From contig DAOUQA010000024.1 in the NCBI GenBank assembly GCA_030625905.1, positions 1 through 15,462 of the forward strand: a DNA stretch of 15,462 bases. The letters are read 5' to 3'. Position 1 is the stretch's first letter, and each line of letters opens with the position of its first letter. This document shows, piece by piece, positions 6,451 to 13,954 of the stretch. The stretch comes from Kiritimatiellales bacterium. GTDB taxonomy: Bacteria > Verrucomicrobiota > Kiritimatiellia > Kiritimatiellales > Pontiellaceae. Position numbers and translations under genes: made by a program. The notes under the pieces were generated by a model. That model was not told the origin of the DNA and ran no database searches. It saw nothing but the letters and a program-made list of their open reading frames with translations.

Positions 6451-7900
6451 ACAGGGCTTGGTGTTCGGCCACGACAGCGCGGCAGCGGGCGAGGATATCG
6501 TTCATGTCGGCGAGCTCGCGGCGATACCAGTATTTGAGACCATCGAGGTCAACCACGGTGATATCGGAAGAGAGGTCGTCGAGTTCGGGATCGATGTTGC
6601 GCGGCATGCCAAGGTCGAGCAGCATGACGGAGTGCTCCTGATTGAAGAACGGCGCGTGGGCGCGATGCAACAGGTGGCCGGGGGCTTCGGTTGCGCTGAT
6701 GATGATATCGGCATCGGTGATGCGCTCCTTCATGTCGTTGAAGGTGCAGAGATCGACCTTGCCGTTCCAGTCCTTATCGACTTCGGGTCGATTGATGTGG
6801 TAGCACCAGATGAGTTTTCCAGCCTTTGGAAGGCTGTCCTTGACAAGGCCTTTGCCAATCGTTCCTGCGCCAAGCACCATGATGGTGGAGGAGGCAAGGT
6901 TTTGGCCGTTGGCTTCGAGATATCTCAGTGCGAGATCTTCGATTTCGTAGCTGTTAAGCAGCGGTGCAATCTGGTTTTTAATGTGCTTTGAAACATGCAG
7001 GGCGGAGGAGATCCACTCTTGGGTCATGTTGCCTGCCCAGCCGCGTTTCTTGGCCATCTCCAATGCTTCTTTCATCTGGGCGGTGACGTGGTTTTCTCCG
7101 GGGGTTTGCGACAACATTCCGGCGGTGACAAGACAGATGTGCTCGAAGGCGGCCTGGCCGGTCTTGAGGTAAAACTTGTCTTCCTTCAGGGCGGCGAAGC
7201 CCATAACGTGGCGCAGAATTCCGTTCCGGGCGGTTTCGTCGGAAACAATGGCAATGACCTCAACACGGTTGCAGGTATTGAGGATCATGAATTCGTGGAT
7301 ACCCCAGAGTTGCATAATCATAAAGCCGCCACGCTCAAGGCGGTGCCCCGTGAGGTGGAAGGGTTCGCGCTCCTCAACGGTCAGGTGGTTGTGGTCGGTG
7401 CCAACCACAACCAGATTGGCGGCATCCATCATCTTAAGATGGCGCTTTAGGCTGTTCTTAACCATTTTAGACCGGCGGCAGTCGTTCCCGCCGGACGATA
7501 CGGACAGCATGAGCTGATTATGTTGCGCGATGGCGGGCGTGGTAAAGTCGCCCTGTGCCCAATTGCCATCGACGCAGCAGCAGAGAATATTTTTTTCGCG
7601 GCAGCATTCCAGTACCTTGTGGTTGACTGCGCGGCTGTTGGTGGCGGCATATACCAGAGCGGCTCCCTCCACGTCGTGTGGCTCAAAGGGTCGTGCGGCA
7701 TGGGTGATAAGCTTTTTTTCAACGAGTTCGGCGACTTCCGGGGCGACTTCCGGGCTGATGGCAGCCACTTGGGCTCCAGTATTCAGCAACAGCTGGATCT
7801 TGCGCCAAGCCACCTTGCCGCCGCCGACGACGAGGCAGGGTCGGTCGACCAGAAACAGGTTGATATGAATTCCGGTAGGGTTATGCGGAGCTTCGGCCAT
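6404..7900 (-). CDS. hemA: Fusion of precorrin-2 dehydrogenase (SirC/Met8-like) and glutamyl-tRNA reductase
   Basis: This is a 498-residue fusion. Residues 1-155 resemble the Met8/SirC/CysG N-terminal family, NAD-dependent precorrin-2 dehydrogenases of siroheme synthesis. They show CLVVGGGKVAWRK (22-34), YAATNSRAVN (84-93), CVDGNWAQGDFTTPA (109-123, Asp111 at the catalytic position) and VSSGG (134-138). Residues 160-498 are glutamyl-tRNA reductase, the first step of C5 tetrapyrrole synthesis. They show GTDHNHLTVEERE (167-179), ILNTCNRVE (206-214, catalytic Cys210), SQTPGENHVTAQ (264-275) and the NADPH-binding VLGAGTIGKG (342-351). The reductase part is about 340 residues against roughly 420 in E. 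coli. The shortfall is mainly in the C-terminal dimerisation region, which is reduced to one helix (about 458-490). The ATG at 7900 lacks a clear Shine-Dalgarno but fits the Met8 start. It is the first gene of the operon, divergent from the gene at 8041. Confidence 0.92.
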   Translation of the reverse strand: MAEAPHNPTGIHINLFLVDRPCLVVGGGKVAWRKIQLLLNTGAQVAAISPEVAPEVAELVEKKLITHAARPFEPHDVEGAALVYAATNSRAVNHKVLECCREKNILCCCVDGNWAQGDFTTPAIAQHNQLMLSVSSGGNDCRRSKMVKNSLKRHLKMMDAANLVVVGTDHNHLTVEEREPFHLTGHRLERGGFMIMQLWGIHEFMILNTCNRVEVIAIVSDETARNGILRHVMGFAALKEDKFYLKTGQAAFEHICLVTAGMLSQTPGENHVTAQMKEALEMAKKRGWAGNMTQEWISSALHVSKHIKNQIAPLLNSYEIEDLALRYLEANGQNLASSTIMVLGAGTIGKGLVKDSLPKAGKLIWCYHINRPEVDKDWNGKVDLCTFNDMKERITDADIIISATEAPGHLLHRAHAPFFNQEHSVMLLDLGMPRNIDPELDDLSSDITVVDLDGLKYWYRRELADMNDILARCRAVVAEHQALYEKIINSFQGGNAAE

Positions 7901-8040
7901 GGTCTGCAGAGTAGAGCAAAGCCGGTTTTGTTTGGCTAGGCTTGATTCCCTATTTCCTGATGCCGGGTAAAGGCGGTTCGTGGATAGAGAAGGTGAAAGG
8001 CTTTTCTTTTGCGGGAGCCTGTTCTAAAGTGTGGGTGTCT
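7901..8040. other. Divergent intergenic region, hem operon and glycosyl-1-P transferase
   Basis: The 140 bp separate the divergent start codons at 7900 (-) and 8041 (+), so both promoters should lie here or in the flanking coding ends. I see only weak -10-like stretches (TCTAAA near 8023-8028 on the plus strand) and no convincing -35/-10 pair, operator palindrome or riboswitch. An open frame from a TTG at 7942 runs into the plus-strand gene, but its 33 extra residues have no family resemblance. Confidence 0.5.
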
Positions 8041-10017
8041 ATGGAATTCCTCATTAAATATATCGTTGTTTTCCTCGTCGGTCTGGTCGTCGCATGGCTA
8101 CTGGTTCCGCTGGTTAAAAAGGTGGCGCCACGCCTGGGGTTAGTGGATGAGCCGTCGGAGCGGCGTATCCATAAGACGCCGGTTCCCCGTTGCGGCGGAA
8201 TAGCCGTGTTCGTGGCAACGCATATTGCGCTGATTGTGGCGTTCCTCGGCCCGTGGAGGGATCTGGCCGGAGCGATCCACTTGCAGGAATGGGGCTTTAT
8301 ATTTGCCGGATCGTTGGCGCTTTTACTGTTCGGGCTGTTTGATGATCGCTTTGGAATGCGTGCCTGGCTCAAGCTTTTCGTCCAGCTTGGCGTTGCCTTG
8401 CTGATGTTTTTCGGCGGGTTTACCTTCCAGGCCTTTTTGCATATCCCGCTGCCATGGATCGTGAACCTTGTGGCTACCCTTTTCTGGTTTACGCTGTTGA
8501 TCAATGCGTTCAATCTGATCGACGGCATGGACGGCGCCTGCGCCGGCTTGGGCCTGATCGCCAGTGCGGGGCTCGTCGGAATGCTACTGTCGCTGCATCA
8601 GCCGGCGGATGCCTTGGTTCTCGTTGCTTTGGCGGGGGCTTGTTTCGGTTTTCTTCGTTATAACTTCAATCCGGCCTCCATATTCCTTGGAGATTGCGGC
8701 AGTATGTTTATTGGCTTCATGCTTGCCGCCGTTTCGTTGAAGGCGAATGTTAAACAGTCGATGATGGTGGCGCTGTTGGTTCCGCTATTGGCGGTTGGCG
8801 TACCCGTTTTCGACGTCATCATGGCGGTTTGGCGCCGGATGGCGCGCAAGCTGATATCAATCATCCAGAAGGATCCACTGGCCTGCAAGGTTTTTGGTCC
8901 GGATCTGGATCATATCCACCACAAGCTCATGCGCAGCGGAATGACGCAGCGCAAAGCCGCCATCTATCTTTACATCGCCGCAGTGTTCGTGTGTCTGATC
9001 GCCTTGGGCGCGACCGCCATGTCATCGAACCGCACGGCGCTTCTCATGATAGGCATGATTGTCGCTCTGCACGTGGTTGTGCGGCAGCTGGCGCAGGTCG
9101 AGCTGTGGACCTCCACGCAGGTGGTGCTTCAGGGCGTTCGCCGACCGCGCAGTATCGTAACCGTTTTAGTGGCCATGGGGTGGGATCTTTTCGCCCTGGC
9201 ACTATCCACCCTGTTTGTATTCAATGTGGTGTTGTCGTATCCCGTTACCCGGGCGCATCTGGCGGTTTGTGTCATAATTCCGTTCGCAACGATGTATTTC
9301 TACGGGGTCTACAAGACGGTCTGGACGCGGTCTCGCATATCCCAGCTATTGGTGTTAATATTGCAGCTGGTTGCCGGCGAGGTGCTGGCATTCGTCGCCT
9401 TGCTATGGATCTCGGATGTCTTGCCGTTTGGGCTAGTGGTTGCATTGTCGATGCATATCCTGATTTCAGCGGTCGGGATTGTCGGGATGCGGGCGGCGTT
9501 GCGCCTTGTCCGCGATCTGAATGCCTGGCTGCGTTGCTCGATCGGTTCCGAGCACGACACATCCACCTTGATTCTCGGCGCAGGCGAAAACGCCATCCTG
9601 TATTTGCGGCAGGCTTCGTTTGAAGATCAGCAAAAAGCCCCGAGAAAGATTATCGGATTGATCGATGACAACCCCGCACTCCAAAACAAAGTGGTCTACG
9701 GCTATCCTGTGCTGGGCAACTTCAGCCAACTTGAAGAGGTGCTTAAAAAGCATGGAATCAACGAGGTAGTCTTCACCCACCACTATAGCGAAGAGCTTCG
9801 AGAAGGGGTCTTTGCGCTAAAGGAAAAGTACGACCTTTTGATTCGCGAGTTTGTTTTCTTCCTGCAAGACCTCGACCAACATGGTGCTTGCCAAGGGGCG
9901 CTCAATCCCTATTCGCTCCATGAGCTCAACTGCCGAATCCATTGCAGATTGAGAGCCCGAGGGGAAGGTGCTTCGGATGCGCCCGGCGAGGGAGAGCCGC
10001 TTCCCGGTGCGGATTAG
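8041..10017 (+). CDS. WecA/TagO-like glycosyl-1-phosphate transferase fused to CapD-type N-terminal region
   Basis: This is a 658-residue membrane protein in two parts. Residues 1-350 are a MraY/WecA-superfamily transferase that loads a sugar-1-phosphate from a UDP-sugar onto undecaprenyl phosphate. Its motifs are GLVDEPSERRIHKTPVPRCGG (split as 33-43 and 44-53), GLFDDRFG (98-105), NAFNLIDGMDG (155-165), NFNPASIFLGDCGS (208-221) and DLDHIHHKLM (288-297), with many membrane helices. Residues 365-630 resemble the front of CapD/WbpM-type polysaccharide proteins: four membrane segments (about 372-396, 403-422, 437-456, 462-482) and a Rossmann domain with ILGAGENA (511-518) and IIGLIDDNP (537-545). 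The catalytic dehydratase/epimerase half of CapD is absent, and the last 25 residues are low-complexity. The ATG at 8041 fits the WecA family start, but its ribosome binding site is weak. It probably initiates a lipid-linked surface glycan; the added part could sense nucleotide sugars or bind a partner (inference). Confidence 0.85.
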   Translation: MEFLIKYIVVFLVGLVVAWLLVPLVKKVAPRLGLVDEPSERRIHKTPVPRCGGIAVFVATHIALIVAFLGPWRDLAGAIHLQEWGFIFAGSLALLLFGLFDDRFGMRAWLKLFVQLGVALLMFFGGFTFQAFLHIPLPWIVNLVATLFWFTLLINAFNLIDGMDGACAGLGLIASAGLVGMLLSLHQPADALVLVALAGACFGFLRYNFNPASIFLGDCGSMFIGFMLAAVSLKANVKQSMMVALLVPLLAVGVPVFDVIMAVWRRMARKLISIIQKDPLACKVFGPDLDHIHHKLMRSGMTQRKAAIYLYIAAVFVCLIALGATAMSSNRTALLMIGMIVALHVVVRQLAQVELWTSTQVVLQGVRRPRSIVTVLVAMGWDLFALALSTLFVFNVVLSYPVTRAHLAVCVIIPFATMYFYGVYKTVWTRSRISQLLVLILQLVAGEVLAFVALLWISDVLPFGLVVALSMHILISAVGIVGMRAALRLVRDLNAWLRCSIGSEHDTSTLILGAGENAILYLRQASFEDQQKAPRKIIGLIDDNPALQNKVVYGYPVLGNFSQLEEVLKKHGINEVVFTHHYSEELREGVFALKEKYDLLIREFVFFLQDLDQHGACQGALNPYSLHELNCRIHCRLRARGEGASDAPGEGEPLPGAD

Positions 10018-10095
10018 CCCGTGGAAAACTGAATCCCGGGCTGAATCGATCATTGTGCTGCGGTCCTGAATTTATTGAAAACGAGAGAGGGTTTC

Positions 10096-11397
10096 ATGCC
10101 GGATAAGCCGACCGATACGAGTTTAATGAAGCACCTGATGGATAACATCCAGGACAATATCTATTTTATGGATCGGGAGGGACGCATCATCCTGATCAAT
10201 CAGGCGGGTGCCCGATGGCTCAGGTTTTCTTCGCCCGAAGAGGTGGAGGGGAAAACCGATCTCGATATCTTCACCAACGAGCATGGCCGCGCGGCATTCG
10301 AGGATGAGCAGCGTATCATGAAAACGGGCGTTCCAATCCTTGGGAAAGAGGAGAAGGAAACATGGGAGGATGGGCGCATCACCTGGGTTTCCACCTCCAA
10401 GATGCCTCTGCGGAATGACTCGGGGAAGATCGTGGGCGCTTTCGGCATCTCGCGCGATATCACCGCGCACAAGGAAGCCGAATTAATCGCCGCGAAATAC
10501 GCGGAGGAAAACCGGCAGTTCCGTGAGGCGCTGGAGGAGGATCTGCGCATGGCGGCACAGCTGCAGAAAACCTTCTTCCCTACATCCTATCCCGTCTTTC
10601 CCTCCGGAGTGGAGGCTGCGGACAGCCTGGTCGGGTTTTGCTACCACCACCACGCGGGCGGCATGGTAGGCGGCGACTTTTGCTCCATCCGGAAACTATC
10701 CGCTACCGAAGCCGGGATATTCCTGTGCGATGTAATGGGGCACGGAGTCCGGGCGGCGTTGGGAACGGCCATCGTGCGCGCCATGGTGGAGGAAATATCG
10801 GACAAGGAAAAAGATCCCGGGAAATTTCTGGAGCACATGAACCATGTGCTGATACCCATCCTCCGCCAGGAGGATCTCTTCCTGTACTCCACGGCATGCT
10901 ATATGGTGCTGGATGTCTCGACCGGGCTCGTTCGCTTCGCGAATGCGGGGCATCCGATGCCGATATATGTTGATGCGCAGAGCGGTTGCGCCGACTGGCT
11001 TGTTGGCGACCGCTCTTCAGCCGGGCCGGCGCTGGCCATCCACGAAGACGCTGAATACCCGACCATTGAACGGAAGATCCGCCCCGGCGATGCCGTGCTC
11101 ATGTATACCGATGGAATCTACGAAGTGGCCGGAGCCAGCCAGGAAGAATTCGGCGAGGATCGCCTGCTGTCGGCTGTGCAACAGCACATGGGTCTGGACT
11201 TGCCGGAGCTGTTTCCCGCCCTTCTTAACGAAGCACGCAGGTTCGCGGCGGAAGAAGCCTTTGATGACGATGTCTGTCTCGTGGGCTTCCGTCTACGCGA
11301 TTTGCTCCCCAGGGCATGGGGAATGGATACCACAAAAAGTGGCGAGAGTGACGAGACTCGAACTCGCAACCTCCAGCGTGACAGGCTGGCGCTCTAA
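10096..11397 (+). CDS. PAS-PP2C (RsbU/SpoIIE-type) serine/threonine phosphatase
   Basis: This is a 433-residue cytoplasmic signalling protein. A PAS domain (about 13-125, ending GAFGISRDITAHKEAE) is joined by a helical linker (126-160, with the RMAAQLQKTFFP block) to a PP2C-type phosphatase of the SpoIIE/RsbU class (about 175-402). Metal-site motifs are VGGDF (191-195, Asp194), CDVMGHG (211-217, Asp212), MYTDGIYE (336-343) and DDDVCLVGFR (390-399). Such enzymes dephosphorylate anti-anti-sigma (STAS) proteins in partner-switching pathways; no STAS or kinase gene is nearby. The ATG at 10096 has GAGAGAGG upstream; a TTG at 10075 is less likely. The phosphatase fold ends near residue 402. The remaining tail is unrelated, and residues 416-433 and the stop lie antisense in tRNA-Asp. 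The gap from the previous gene is 78 bp. Confidence 0.88.
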   Translation: MPDKPTDTSLMKHLMDNIQDNIYFMDREGRIILINQAGARWLRFSSPEEVEGKTDLDIFTNEHGRAAFEDEQRIMKTGVPILGKEEKETWEDGRITWVSTSKMPLRNDSGKIVGAFGISRDITAHKEAELIAAKYAEENRQFREALEEDLRMAAQLQKTFFPTSYPVFPSGVEAADSLVGFCYHHHAGGMVGGDFCSIRKLSATEAGIFLCDVMGHGVRAALGTAIVRAMVEEISDKEKDPGKFLEHMNHVLIPILRQEDLFLYSTACYMVLDVSTGLVRFANAGHPMPIYVDAQSGCADWLVGDRSSAGPALAIHEDAEYPTIERKIRPGDAVLMYTDGIYEVAGASQEEFGEDRLLSAVQQHMGLDLPELFPALLNEARRFAAEEAFDDDVCLVGFRLRDLLPRAWGMDTTKSGESDETRTRNLQRDRLAL

Positions 11398-11416
11398 CCA
11401 ATTGAGCTACACCCCC
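11340..11416 (-). tRNA. tRNA-Asp (GTC)
   Basis: On the minus strand 77 bases fold as a full cloverleaf with an encoded CCA (11340-11342). The acceptor stem GGGGGTG pairs with CACTCTC through two G-U pairs, and the discriminator is G. The anticodon loop CTGTCAC lies between CCAGC and GCTGG, giving GTC at 11380-11382. The T-loop is TTCGAGT. Five T residues directly follow the CCA in the direction of transcription and may help termination. The gene lies antisense to the end of the PAS-PP2C phosphatase gene. Confidence 0.96.
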
Positions 11417-11431
11417 GTAAAAGGAAGCGAC

Positions 11432-11459
11432 ATAGTATTCATTTCGCCGGGGGTGGCAA
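11432..11459 (-). promoter_or_regulatory. Sigma-70-like promoter for tRNA-Asp
   Basis: Read on the minus strand, TTGCCA (11454-11459) and TACTAT (11432-11437) are separated by 16 bases. Each matches the -35 or -10 consensus at five of six positions. The -10 box ends 15 bases before the tRNA 5' end, leaving a short leader as expected for a tRNA transcript. The site lies between proA and the tRNA, so the tRNA need not depend on proBA transcription. Confidence 0.6.
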
Positions 11460-11475
11460 GTGGAAATTCCCACTT
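11458..11475 (-). terminator. Hairpin after proA, possible weak terminator
   Basis: AAGTGG (11458-11463) and CCACTT (11470-11475) form a 6-bp stem with a 6-base loop, 11 bp beyond the proA stop in the direction of transcription. There is no T-tract. It borders the -35 box of the tRNA-Asp promoter, so termination of proBA here is only a suggestion. Confidence 0.3.
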
Positions 11476-11486
11476 TTCCTCTGTTT

Positions 11487-12743
11487 CTACTCGCGGATCT
11501 GTCCCTTGCCTTCGATAACGAATTTATAGGTGGTGAGTTCCTCCAGCCCCATTGGGCCGCGCGCATGCAGCTTGTCGGTGCTGATGCCGATTTCGGCACC
11601 CATGCCAAACTCCGCTCCGTCGGAAAAGCGGGTCGATGCATTTACGTAGACAGAGGCGGAATCCACCTCGGCGAGGAAGGTTTTTTCAGCCTTCGCATCC
11701 TGCGTCACGATCGCGTCGGAATGGCTGGAGCCATATTTATTGATGTGGGCGACCGCGGCGTCGACATCGTCGACAACACGAATGGCGAGAATCATTTCAA
11801 GGTATTCCTCGTACCAATCGGCTTCGGTTGCAGACTTGGCGGAAGAGAGATGCCTGCGAGCGGCTTCATCGCCGCGAAGCTCGACGCCGCGTGCTTCAAG
11901 GATTTCGCCCATCTTCGGCAGGAAGGCTTCGGCGATGTCCTTGTGCACGAGTAGCGTTTCCATGGCATTGCAGACCCCCGGCCGCTGGCACTTCGCGTTT
12001 TCGGCGATTTTCCATGCCATATCAAGATCGGCGGCAGCATCGACGTAGGTATGACAGACCCCCTTGTAGTGCTTGATGACCGGAACATGCGCCATTTCCG
12101 TGACCGCTTTGATCAGCCCTTCGCCGCCGCGCGGAATAATAAGGTCGAGATAATCGGTCATCTGGCACATTACCTTGACGGCTTCCCGGTCGGTGGTGGA
12201 GATGAGCTGGATGGCATTCTCCGGCATGCCCTTGGCTGCTCCGCCGACCTGCATTGCCTTGGCAATGGCGAGGTTGGAGTGGATGGCCTCCTTGCCGCCG
12301 CGCAGGATTACCGCGTTGGAAGTCTTGAAGCAGAGTGCCGCCGCGTCGCACGTCACATTCGGGCGCGATTCGAAGATGATGCCGATTACACCGATGGGGA
12401 CGCGTAATTTAATAATTTCCAGTCCATTCGGGCGGTTCCATGTGCTGATTTCATCACCGACCGGGTCGTTCAACACAGCAACATCGCGCAGTCCCTTGAT
12501 CATTCCGTCGATGCGCGCATCGGTCAGTTCCAGTCGGTCAAGCATGGCTGGGCTGAGGCCATTTTCCTTTCCGGCGGCGAGGTCTTTTGCATTTTTCTCC
12601 TGGATGAAGGCGCGTTGTGCGTCCAGTTCTTCCGCCATCGCTTCGAGGATAACGTTTTTCTTGCGGCTGGAAAGCTTGGCCAGCTTCCGGCTGGCGGCGA
12701 GCGCGTCTTCCCCGATCTTGAGTATCTGTTCCTTAACGTCCAT
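11487..12743 (-). CDS. proA: Gamma-glutamyl phosphate reductase (glutamate-5-semialdehyde dehydrogenase)
   Basis: This 418-residue soluble enzyme makes the second step of proline synthesis, reducing gamma-glutamyl phosphate with NADPH to glutamate-5-semialdehyde. It has the aldehyde dehydrogenase fold. Visible blocks are RVPIGVIGIIFESRPNVT (114-131), AVILRGGKEA (144-153), IPRGGEGLI (203-211), and KCQRPGVCNAMETLL (251-265), where Cys258 is the catalytic thiol. NASTRFSDGAEFGMGAEIG (368-386) and KLHARGPMGLEELT (391-404) are the diagnostic C-terminal signature. The length equals that of the E. coli enzyme within a few residues. The ATG at 12743 follows AGGGGAAAAG. It starts 12 bp after the proB stop, so the two are co-transcribed and the unstable intermediate may be channelled between them. 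Confidence 0.97.
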   Translation of the reverse strand: MDVKEQILKIGEDALAASRKLAKLSSRKKNVILEAMAEELDAQRAFIQEKNAKDLAAGKENGLSPAMLDRLELTDARIDGMIKGLRDVAVLNDPVGDEISTWNRPNGLEIIKLRVPIGVIGIIFESRPNVTCDAAALCFKTSNAVILRGGKEAIHSNLAIAKAMQVGGAAKGMPENAIQLISTTDREAVKVMCQMTDYLDLIIPRGGEGLIKAVTEMAHVPVIKHYKGVCHTYVDAAADLDMAWKIAENAKCQRPGVCNAMETLLVHKDIAEAFLPKMGEILEARGVELRGDEAARRHLSSAKSATEADWYEEYLEMILAIRVVDDVDAAVAHINKYGSSHSDAIVTQDAKAEKTFLAEVDSASVYVNASTRFSDGAEFGMGAEIGISTDKLHARGPMGLEELTTYKFVIEGKGQIRE

Positions 12744-12755
12744 CTTTTCCCCTGT

Positions 12756-13841
12756 TTAAAGTATCACCATATTGTCGCAATGGATCGCTTCCCCGGCCGT
12801 GCCGGAGGTTTTCCGCCCCTTGATATGATTGATGTCGTCGCTTGAATATTCCACGAGGCCGCGCGCGATGTGTTTGCCGTCCACGGTTTGTATGTTCACC
12901 ATGGCACCGACCTTAAAATCGCCCTCGACCGCCTTGATGCCGATGGGCAGCAGGCTTTTGCTCTTGCCGATCGCGGCGGCTGCACCATCGTCCACAACAA
13001 GGTGCCCCTCCGCCCGGTTGAAGAAGGCAATCCAGCGTTTGCGCTTCGAGATGTTTCCTTCTTTTGGAAACAGCAGGGTTCCCTCGTCCAATCCCTGGAA
13101 AATACGAGTCAGCACGCCGGTCTTGCGACCGTTGGCGATCACGACCGGAATACCGTTATGCGCGGCGATCTGCGCCGACTTTAGCTTGGATGCCATTCCG
13201 CCGGTCGAAAGCGTATCTTGCTTGTCGGCCACCAGTCCGAGCACATCGTCGTCGACTTCTTCGATATAGGAAACCCGTTGTTTCCCATCACGCAACCCAT
13301 CGGTGGTACTGAGCAGGATCAGCGCGTCGGCATCGATCAGAATCGCCACCAGAGCGGCGAGTACGTCATTGTCGCCAAACTGGATCTCTTCGGAGGAGAT
13401 GGCATCGTTTTCGTTGATGACCGGAACAATGCGGTGGGCGATCAGGTTAAGCAGCGTATTGCGTGCGTTGAGGTGCCGTTCGCGGTGTTTCAGCGCGTCG
13501 TGCGTCAACAGGACTTGGCCAATATTACACTTGTTTTCGCCAAACAGGTTGTCGTACAGGCTCATCAGGCGGGTCTGCCCGACGGCCGCCGCCATTTGCA
13601 GGTCGGGAATAGCTGTGGGCCGCGTTTTCATGCCGAGCGCTTCCAGCCCTGCGCCGATCGCGCCGGATGAAACAAACGCGACTTCGCCGCCGTTGTTCTG
13701 GAACTGCGCCAGCTCCTCGACCAGCAGCTTCAGCCGTCGCGAGTCCGGCCGCCCGGTGCTTTGCACCAGCACCTTGCTGCCCGCCTTTACGACGATCCGT
13801 TTCGCGTTTTTCAACGCGCTTCTATGTATCTTTTGGGTCAT
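12756..13841 (-). CDS. proB: Glutamate 5-kinase with C-terminal PUA domain
   Basis: This 361-residue soluble kinase phosphorylates glutamate on its gamma carboxylate, the committed and usually proline-inhibited step of proline synthesis. The amino-acid kinase domain (about 12-262) shows VVKAGSKVL (17-25), FVSSGAIGAG (56-65), AAAVGQTR (84-91), VINENDA (141-147), FGDNDVLA (155-162) and TGGMASKLKSA (213-223). A PUA domain follows (about 276-350), as in the 367-residue E. coli enzyme. I choose the ATG at 13841; an in-frame TTG two codons upstream (13847) is possible. The ribosome binding site is weak. It is the first gene of proBA and divergent from rsmD, with a 113-bp gap. No proC is present in the window. 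Confidence 0.96.
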   Translation of the reverse strand: MTQKIHRSALKNAKRIVVKAGSKVLVQSTGRPDSRRLKLLVEELAQFQNNGGEVAFVSSGAIGAGLEALGMKTRPTAIPDLQMAAAVGQTRLMSLYDNLFGENKCNIGQVLLTHDALKHRERHLNARNTLLNLIAHRIVPVINENDAISSEEIQFGDNDVLAALVAILIDADALILLSTTDGLRDGKQRVSYIEEVDDDVLGLVADKQDTLSTGGMASKLKSAQIAAHNGIPVVIANGRKTGVLTRIFQGLDEGTLLFPKEGNISKRKRWIAFFNRAEGHLVVDDGAAAAIGKSKSLLPIGIKAVEGDFKVGAMVNIQTVDGKHIARGLVEYSSDDINHIKGRKTSGTAGEAIHCDNMVIL

Positions 13842-13954
13842 AAACAATCTTTAGTTCGGTAAAGCAGGGGAACGGGTACCACATGGGCGGGGTTTTGTCG
13901 AGAGCCCCGCGCATTCGTGTTTCCATGCATTCGACCCTGCGTTATGGTGTGCCG
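13842..13954. other. Divergent intergenic region between proB and rsmD
   Basis: These 113 bp separate divergent start codons and should hold both promoters. GCGGGG (13885-13890) and CCCCGC (13904-13909) can form a 6-bp stem with a 13-base loop. I find no convincing -35/-10 pair. The rsmD frame extends upstream to 13883, but those 24 residues lack family resemblance. Confidence 0.4.

Noticed and set aside
7942..8040. Upstream TTG start for the WecA-CapD fusion
   Set aside because: The 33 added residues are not membrane-like or conserved, and the family start fits the ATG at 8041.
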